NCBI GenBank assembly: GCA_016719605.1
Contig: JADJYW010000016.1
Span: 124,001 to 188,000 of the forward strand
DNA from: Lewinellaceae bacterium
GTDB taxonomy: Bacteria; Bacteroidota; Bacteroidia; Chitinophagales; Saprospiraceae
Direction of reading: 5' to 3'
Length of the DNA stretch: 64,000 nucleotides
Shown here: one piece after another, positions 59,432 through 64,000 of the stretch
Layout: each line of letters opens with the position of its first letter
Position numbering within the stretch: position 1 is the first letter of the stretch
Notes under the pieces: model-generated
The model's database searches: none
What the model was told of the DNA's origin: nothing
What the model saw: only the letters and a program-made list of their open reading frames with translations
Program-made: the position numbers and the translations under genes

Positions 59432-61402
59432 ATGCACTTTCAATCCATGTTATCCCGACTCCCTGCCGCCGGCCGTTTGCTGCCGCTCCTCGTTTTTTTC
59501 TTTTTCACCCAATCCATTTTTTCCCAAAAATACACCACCGCGGAAAGCACTGCGCCCAAGGCCCGCACCGCCTACCTCGACGGCCGTACGTTTCTGCATC
59601 AGGGCGATGCACCCCGCGCCTTGCGCGCTTTCGAGCAGGCCCTGCGCGAAGACTCTGTGTTCATCGAGGCGCATCTGATGTGGGCCGAAACACATTTCGA
59701 CAACGACCACTGGGCCGAAGCGGCCCTCGGCTACGAACGGGTGATGCGCCTGAACCCCAATTTCCACCCCTCCGTACCGTTCAACCTCGCGCTGTGTATG
59801 TGGCGGCAGGACAAGTACATGGAGGCCTACGCGCACATCGAAACATTCCTGCAATCGGGCGTGAAAAATGCCGACATGCTGTACAAGGCCAAACGTTTGG
59901 CTGAAAACTGCCTGTTTGCCGCCGAAGCAGTCAAAAATCCTGTGCCGTTCAAACCGGTATCTGTCGGACTCGGCGTGAACAGCGCCGAAGACGAGTACCT
60001 GCCCGCTCTCACCGCCGACGGCAGCACAATGATCTTCACCCGTCGCGACGGCTACGACGAAAATTTCTATTCCAGTGCCCGCCAACCCGACGGCTCCTGG
60101 GGCCGCGCCGAGTATTTCACCGGGGTGAATACCACCCAAAACGAGGGCGCGCAGGCCATCAATACCGATGGGGTATGGTTCGTATTCACGGCCTGCAACC
60201 GCCGCGACGACGGCTCTCAGGGCAGTTGTGATCTGTACTGGTCACAATTTAAAGATGGCGCCTGGACCAAGCCGATTCCGTTCAGCAGCGCCGTAAACTC
60301 GAAGGACTGGGATGCACAGCCGAGCATCAGTCCCGACAGCAAAACGCTGTATTTCAGCAGCACCCGTCCCGGCGGCAGGGGGGGCAAGGACTTGTGGTAC
60401 ACCACCCGCCTGCCCAACAGCCGCTGGAGTACGCCGCAAAATTTCGGCCCGGAGATCAACACGCCCGGCGACGAGCAGGCGCCGTTTCTGCACCCGGACG
60501 GACAGACGCTGTACTTTACGTCCAACGGACTGCCGGGTATGGGCGAAAACGACCTCTACCTCGTGCGCCGCACCTCCGACAGTACCTGGGGCAAGCCCCA
60601 AAATCTCGGCTACCCCATCAATACCAAAGCCAACGAGGGTACCCTGACCGTGAGCCTCGACGGCAAAACAGCCTACTTCTCCGCCAACCTGCCCGCCGGC
60701 GCCGGCGGCATTGATATTCATTCGTTTGACCTGCCCGTGTCTGTACGTCCGCAGCCGGTGACCTACGCGAAGGCCCGCGTGACCGATGCCACGACCGGAA
60801 ATGTACTGGTAGCCCAGGTGGAATTTACCGACCTGAAAACCGGAAAAGTATTTGCCTCGGCCCGCACGCGAGCCGACGGCACCTTTATCGTATGTTTGCC
60901 GGCCGGCAAGGACTATGCGCTGAACGTGTCGAAAGAGCAGTACCTGTTTCATTCCGAAAACTTCAACCTGGTGGGCACAGCTTCCTTCGACAAGCCTTTT
61001 TTGTTGGAAATTGGGCTGCAACCAATCACGTCCAGCGACGAAGCGGCTGCTCGCCCGGCGCCTTCAAAGCCGGTTGTACTGCGCAATGTTTTTTTTGAAA
61101 CCGGTTCTGCGGCACTGCTGCCAACGTCTACTACCGAACTGGATCGCCTCGTGGCCTTGCTCCGTGAAACCCCGGCGCTGCGTATCCAGATCAGCGGCCA
61201 CACCGACGATGTGGGCGACGATGCCGGCAATCAGACGCTGTCGGAAAATCGCGCCAGAGCCGTGTACGACTATCTGGTTCAAAACGGGATCACCGCCGAC
61301 CGGCTGCGCTTCAAAGGCTTTGGTGAAACCAAGCCCATCGAGACCAACGATACGCCCGAAGGCCGCGCACGGAACCGACGGACGGAGTTTGTGGTTTGGT
61401 GA
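59432..61402 (+). CDS. PorE-like OmpA family protein (TPR, PD40 propeller, CarboxypepD_reg, OmpA)
   Basis: 656 residues. Signal peptide to about 31 (SIFSQ). TPRs at about 45-165 (AYLDGRTFLHQGDAPRALRAFEQAL). PD40 beta-propeller at about 180-430 (DEYLPALTADGSTMIFTRR, DAQPSISPDSKTLYFSSTRPGG, EQAPFLHPDGQTLYFTSNG). A CarboxypepD_reg-like module at about 445-520, then an OmpA peptidoglycan-binding domain (FETGSAALLPTSTTELDRL ... ISGHTDDVGDDAGNQTLSENRARAV). This order is that of PorE, which anchors the T9SS to peptidoglycan. Other T9SS genes are at 8.5 kb. A number of paralogues exist in most Bacteroidota, so equivalence is not certain. Confidence 0.88.
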   Translation: MHFQSMLSRLPAAGRLLPLLVFFFFTQSIFSQKYTTAESTAPKARTAYLDGRTFLHQGDAPRALRAFEQALREDSVFIEAHLMWAETHFDNDHWAEAALGYERVMRLNPNFHPSVPFNLALCMWRQDKYMEAYAHIETFLQSGVKNADMLYKAKRLAENCLFAAEAVKNPVPFKPVSVGLGVNSAEDEYLPALTADGSTMIFTRRDGYDENFYSSARQPDGSWGRAEYFTGVNTTQNEGAQAINTDGVWFVFTACNRRDDGSQGSCDLYWSQFKDGAWTKPIPFSSAVNSKDWDAQPSISPDSKTLYFSSTRPGGRGGKDLWYTTRLPNSRWSTPQNFGPEINTPGDEQAPFLHPDGQTLYFTSNGLPGMGENDLYLVRRTSDSTWGKPQNLGYPINTKANEGTLTVSLDGKTAYFSANLPAGAGGIDIHSFDLPVSVRPQPVTYAKARVTDATTGNVLVAQVEFTDLKTGKVFASARTRADGTFIVCLPAGKDYALNVSKEQYLFHSENFNLVGTASFDKPFLLEIGLQPITSSDEAAARPAPSKPVVLRNVFFETGSAALLPTSTTELDRLVALLRETPALRIQISGHTDDVGDDAGNQTLSENRARAVYDYLVQNGITADRLRFKGFGETKPIETNDTPEGRARNRRTEFVVW

Positions 61403-61414
61403 CTTCGATTGACA

Positions 61415-62374
61415 ATGTATATGCAAACAGGAACCGTCATAAAATCTACCGGCAGCTGGTACAGTGTCCGCCTTGACGCGGGTAACGCAGTGATGCAATG
61501 CCGAATCGTGGGGAAGTTTCGCCTCGACGATATTCCCCTCACCAACCCGGTGGGCGTGGGCGACCGCGTGGAGATAGTGCCCGAAGGAGAGGAGCAGGGG
61601 ATGATCAATAAAATTTTGCCCCGCCGCAACTTCGTGGTGCGCCAGTCGCCCCGCCGCAAGCATGATCTGCACCTGTTGGCCGCCAATATTGACCAGGCCG
61701 TGGTCATCGTGACGGTAGTGCACCCCAACCTGAAACCTGGTTTTATTGATCGGTTTTTGCTGATGACCGAGCCGCACGAAATTCCCGTCACCATTGTGTT
61801 CAACAAAGGCGACCTGTACAGCGAGGAGGACGTGGCCGTGTTTTTTGCCATGAAAGCGATCTACGAAAAAATCGGCTACCGGGTACTGGCTACTTCGGTG
61901 GTGGAAAACAAGGGACTGGATGCGCTGGTGGAGGTGCTCAAAGGCAAGACGACCCTGCTCAGCGGGCAGTCGGGCGTAGGCAAAAGCAGCTTAGTAAATG
62001 CCATACAGCCGCAGATGGTGCTGCGCACCGGCGAGATTAGCGACCACTCCGGCAAAGGGCAGCACACGACCACGTTTGCGGAAATGTTCGAGCTGGATTT
62101 TGGCGGCTCCATTATTGACACGCCGGGTATCAAAATGCTGGCATTCAACAACAAAGACGCACAGAACGTGGCCCACTCGTTCCGGGAATTTTTCAAACTA
62201 TCGGACCAGTGCCGGTTCGGCGCCTCCTGCCTCCACCGCAACGAACCCGGCTGCGCCGTGCGCAAAGCCGTGGCCGAGGGCACCGTCAGCGAACTGCGCT
62301 ACACCAACTACCTCGGTATCCTCGAAGAAGTGGAAGACCAGAACTACTGGGAGCGGTGGAAGGATATTCAGTAG
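61415..62374 (+). CDS. rsgA: Ribosome small-subunit-dependent GTPase A
   Basis: 319 residues from the ATG at 61415 (the frame opens with TTG at 61409). A late 30S assembly factor. OB-fold N-terminus (TGTVIKSTGSWYSVRL), circularly permuted GTPase with G4 FNKGD, G1 GQSGVGKSSLVN and G3 DTPGIK, and a C-terminal zinc knuckle CRFGASCLHRNEPGCAV. All key residues are present. It begins 12 bases after the PorE-like stop. Confidence 0.97.
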   Translation: MYMQTGTVIKSTGSWYSVRLDAGNAVMQCRIVGKFRLDDIPLTNPVGVGDRVEIVPEGEEQGMINKILPRRNFVVRQSPRRKHDLHLLAANIDQAVVIVTVVHPNLKPGFIDRFLLMTEPHEIPVTIVFNKGDLYSEEDVAVFFAMKAIYEKIGYRVLATSVVENKGLDALVEVLKGKTTLLSGQSGVGKSSLVNAIQPQMVLRTGEISDHSGKGQHTTTFAEMFELDFGGSIIDTPGIKMLAFNNKDAQNVAHSFREFFKLSDQCRFGASCLHRNEPGCAVRKAVAEGTVSELRYTNYLGILEEVEDQNYWERWKDIQ

Positions 62375-62386
62375 GGCATGTTTGCA

Positions 62387-62415
62387 ATATTCGGCGGGAT
62401 AAAACCCGCCACTAC
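62387..62415. repeat. REP-like 29-base palindromic element, copy 2
   Basis: 27 of 29 bases identical to 23821-23849; core GGCGGGATAAAACCCGCC. It lies just after the rsgA stop and may also help end the transcript. Confidence 0.75.
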
Positions 62416-62439
62416 CAACCCGCCGTTACCCTTTTGCTT

Positions 62440-62955
62440 TTACAGGTGCATCACTGTGCCGCAGTGTTTGCAGGTGCGGGCGGTCTCATCGTTTTTGAAT
62501 GCCTCGATGGCGCCTTTGATTTGGGTGCCGATATCGGTGAGCGGGAAGCCGGCTTCATACAGTTTGTTGCCGCAGCTATCGCAGAACCACATCAGTTTAT
62601 CAATTTCGCCGGGTTGGCGGGTACGCTCCATGACGAGGCCCACGGTGTTGGCGGGGCGCTGCGGAGAGTGCGGGATGCGGGCCGGCAGGAGGAACATCTC
62701 GCCTTCGCGGATGTCAATTGTTTCGGGGGTTCCGTCTTCGTTGATGATTTTGACCTGAATGTCGCCCTCGAGTTGGTAAAACCACTCTTCGCCGTCTTCC
62801 CAGTGGTAGTCCTTGCGGCCGTTTGGGCCACCGACAATCATGACGATGAAATCATCATTGCCCACATAGAGTTGTTTGTTGCCTACCGGCGGCTGGAGCA
62901 GGTGGCGGTTTTCGTCAATCCATTTTTGGAGGTTGAATGGTTTTGCTATTGCCAT
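62440..62955 (-). CDS. nbaC: 3-hydroxyanthranilate 3,4-dioxygenase
   Basis: 171 residues, normal length for bacterial HAO. It opens the ring of 3-hydroxyanthranilate on the way from tryptophan to quinolinate and NAD. Cupin iron site: DYHWEDGEEWFYQLEG (His, Glu) and a later His in RIPHSPQRP. Two C-terminal CxxC pairs (FCDSCG and CKHCG) form the rubredoxin-like site of the short bacterial enzymes. No other kynurenine-pathway gene is adjacent. Confidence 0.93.
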   Translation of the reverse strand: MAIAKPFNLQKWIDENRHLLQPPVGNKQLYVGNDDFIVMIVGGPNGRKDYHWEDGEEWFYQLEGDIQVKIINEDGTPETIDIREGEMFLLPARIPHSPQRPANTVGLVMERTRQPGEIDKLMWFCDSCGNKLYEAGFPLTDIGTQIKGAIEAFKNDETARTCKHCGTVMHL

Positions 62956-62969
62956 GATGTTGATTTGTT

Positions 62970-63380
62970 TTATGGATAGAGTCCGTCTTCAGCAAACAAT
63001 TGGCGGAGTTCGGTACGCTCGAGCTTGTTCACCTGAAAGATTTTGATCGTTGCTTCACCAATCTCGGTATTCGGGTAAATTGTGCAGTCCACTACTTTAA
63101 AATGTTCCTCCCACACATCTTTCCGAGGGTTGAAGAAACGCGTGAAAGTTTCATCCTCACCAAGAATAGTACCCAAATCGGTGCCTTTGAACAGATTGCA
63201 ATCGGGACATGCATAGGCAAGATTTTCAAGGTCATCAGAGCCTCCGTGCTTTGAACTCCGGATATGCTCTACATGGAATTTGATCAGTCCGTCTCGTTCA
63301 GGTAAAAGGCAGTACTCGCACCGATGCCCAGCTCGCTTCCTCACCTTTTCCCTCATTTCATCTGTAACTTTCTGTTTCAT
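62970..63380 (-). CDS. HNH endonuclease
   Basis: 136 residues from the ATG at 63380 (MKQKVTDEM); a Met five codons upstream is possible. HNH core with zinc Cys pairs: HRCEYCLLP, HVEHIRSSKHGGSDDLENLAYACPDCNLFKG. The catalytic His is in HVEHI. Usual length and layout of stand-alone HNH proteins found in Bacteroidota and Cyanobacteria beside a small partner. The upstream gene (63358-63624) overlaps it by 23 bases. Confidence 0.85.
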   Translation of the reverse strand: MKQKVTDEMREKVRKRAGHRCEYCLLPERDGLIKFHVEHIRSSKHGGSDDLENLAYACPDCNLFKGTDLGTILGEDETFTRFFNPRKDVWEEHFKVVDCTIYPNTEIGEATIKIFQVNKLERTELRQLFAEDGLYP

Positions 63381-63624
63381 TAGCGAGAAGTGCATTGAGT
63401 TTGCGCCTGGCTTTAATTTTTGCTATGGTAAACAAGCGATTTATGATGAGATAATGCTCCATCTCGACTCTTTCATCCTCCGTAAGACCGTCCTCCCTGT
63501 TTTTTTCCAATAGATATTCAACGCGCTCCTGCAATACAGAAGAAGCCTTGAACGAAACTAACTTGGCCGGATCTATTTCTGCCAAAAGGGCGGCGATTTC
63601 GTCATAACCTTGCTGTGCGATCAT
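63358..63624 (-). CDS. Small helical partner of the HNH protein
   Basis: 88 residues. All-helical and charged (EIAALLAEIDPAKLVSFKASSVLQERVEYLLEKNREDGLTEDERVEMEHYLIINRLF), no DNA-binding fold recognised. Such small genes often precede HNH genes with overlap, suggesting an antitoxin-like or adaptor role. The pair may be mobile. Not otherwise recognised. Confidence 0.65.
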   Translation of the reverse strand: MIAQQGYDEIAALLAEIDPAKLVSFKASSVLQERVEYLLEKNREDGLTEDERVEMEHYLIINRLFTIAKIKARRKLNALLANETESYR

Positions 63625-63650
63625 GATGCTGTTTTTTGTGCAAACTTACA

Positions 63651-63690
63651 TGAATCCAAGTGAATCCAGGTGAATCCAGGTGAATTCAGG
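63651..63690. repeat. Four copies of a 10-base direct repeat TGAATCCAGG
   Basis: Three near-perfect units and one with T for C at position 6, end to end. It lies 26 bases before the ATG of the small HNH partner, so it may be an operator as well as another member of the intergenic short-unit repeats. Confidence 0.75.
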
Positions 63691-63698
63691 AACGGGCA

Positions 63699-64000
63699 TC
63701 AAAAACTACTCCGCTCCGTGGTTGCCCAGCAAAACACTACCGGTATCTCCAGTCGTTGCTGCCAGGCCTTTTCGGAATGGTCTGCGCCCTCAAACACGCG
63801 TGTGATCCAGTTTTTATCCGTGAAACCCCGTGCCCGCAGCACCGCGTCCGCCTGTTGCTGGAAAGGCGGATACAGGGCATCCAGTGTGGCGGTGCCGTGG
63901 TCGAAGTAGATTTTATGGGTGCGGGGAGTGGGGAGTTTTTTTTCCAAATACTGCATGAACGCGGCGGGCACGGGGTTGTCCTCCGCCCGGAAAATACCCG
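63699..64000 (-). CDS. Putative esterase, C-terminal part (truncated by window end)
   Basis: The frame is open to 64000 and beyond. Visible end: GIFRAEDNPVPAAFMQYLEKKLP then THKIYFDHGTATLDALYPPFQQQADAVLRARGFTDKNW and FEGADHSEKAWQQRLEIP. Dx-H-x-x near the end (ADHSEKAW) fits the catalytic His of esterase-D-like alpha/beta hydrolases. The nucleophile lies outside the window. Substrate unknown. Confidence 0.7.
   Translation of the reverse strand, partial: GIFRAEDNPVPAAFMQYLEKKLPTPRTHKIYFDHGTATLDALYPPFQQQADAVLRARGFTDKNWITRVFEGADHSEKAWQQRLEIPVVFCWATTERSSF

Noticed and set aside
62440..62955. Link between 3-hydroxyanthranilate dioxygenase and MbnH kynurenine chemistry
   Set aside because: Protein-bound kynurenine is unrelated to free kynurenine catabolism, and the loci are 24 kb apart.

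Overview
The window looks like a chromosomal segment of a member of the Bacteroidota, most probably Saprospiraceae or close relatives. The reasons are type IX secretion (T9SS) sorting domains, SprB-type repeats with a gliding-motility C-terminal domain, a PorP/SprF protein, a PorE-like OmpA protein, a fused SecDF, dockerin/cohesin-like modules beside HYR-like adhesin segments, and many TAnnTTTG promoter boxes in front of genes. The sequence is moderately GC-rich. No rRNA, tRNA, prophage, intact insertion sequence or CRISPR array was seen.

Layout. 1-9.5 kb: a surface-protein block on the + strand. It holds a large HYR/dockerin/cohesin-like adhesin (broken by a frameshift), a small cohesin protein, a 1544-residue protein with three cohesin-like modules and about twelve SprB repeats, and a PorP/SprF partner. 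9.6-15.3 kb: pseudouridine-5'-phosphate glycosidase, a TMTC-like membrane TPR protein, and an ExbB-ExbD-TonB operon. 16-18.4 kb: a cysteine-synthase/CBS-like PLP enzyme followed by an alpha-oxoamine synthase, a pair that fits sphingolipid or, more interestingly, sulfonolipid (capnine) synthesis. 18.4-28.3 kb: lysS, psd, asd, a DUF349-like coiled-coil protein, a frameshifted M19 dipeptidase and secDF. 28.5-33.4 kb: pirin, Hsp20, and a tightly overlapping operon of MBL hydrolase, isoprenoid-synthase-like protein, gmhA and outer-membrane protein. 33.4-38.4 kb: a trypsin-like protease with a C-terminal dockerin, then an MbnP-MbnP-MbnH (MauG-type dihaem) operon. 38.4-52.5 kb: exonuclease, TerC, Omp28-like protein, CorC-like protein, LptC, FemAB/GNAT-like protein, LPP20-like protein, site-2 protease, methyltransferase, NhaD, CBS protein, NqrM-like protein, frameshifted ApbE and cyclophilin. 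52.6-64 kb: T9SS cargo, CotH-like protein, a repeat/peptidoglycan-binding protein, a TspO-like protein, frameshifted beta-barrel, PorE-like OmpA protein, rsgA, 3-hydroxyanthranilate dioxygenase, an HNH module and a truncated esterase.

How the genes fit together. Much of the window serves the cell envelope: T9SS cargo and partners, LPS export and heptose synthesis, TonB energisation, lipid synthesis and periplasmic folding. Cohesin-like and dockerin-like modules on separate secreted proteins suggest an exported scaffold that could hold a protease and adhesins at the surface.

Two sequence-scale patterns stand out. First, at least ten intergenic gaps carry short-unit degenerate tandem repeats, often arranged as long inverted repeats, with a different unit family at most loci. 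In three places such repeats form part of a coding sequence. Second, five genes are broken by single-base indels, four of them in runs of 4-5 identical bases. These may be assembly errors or real slippage; reads would decide.
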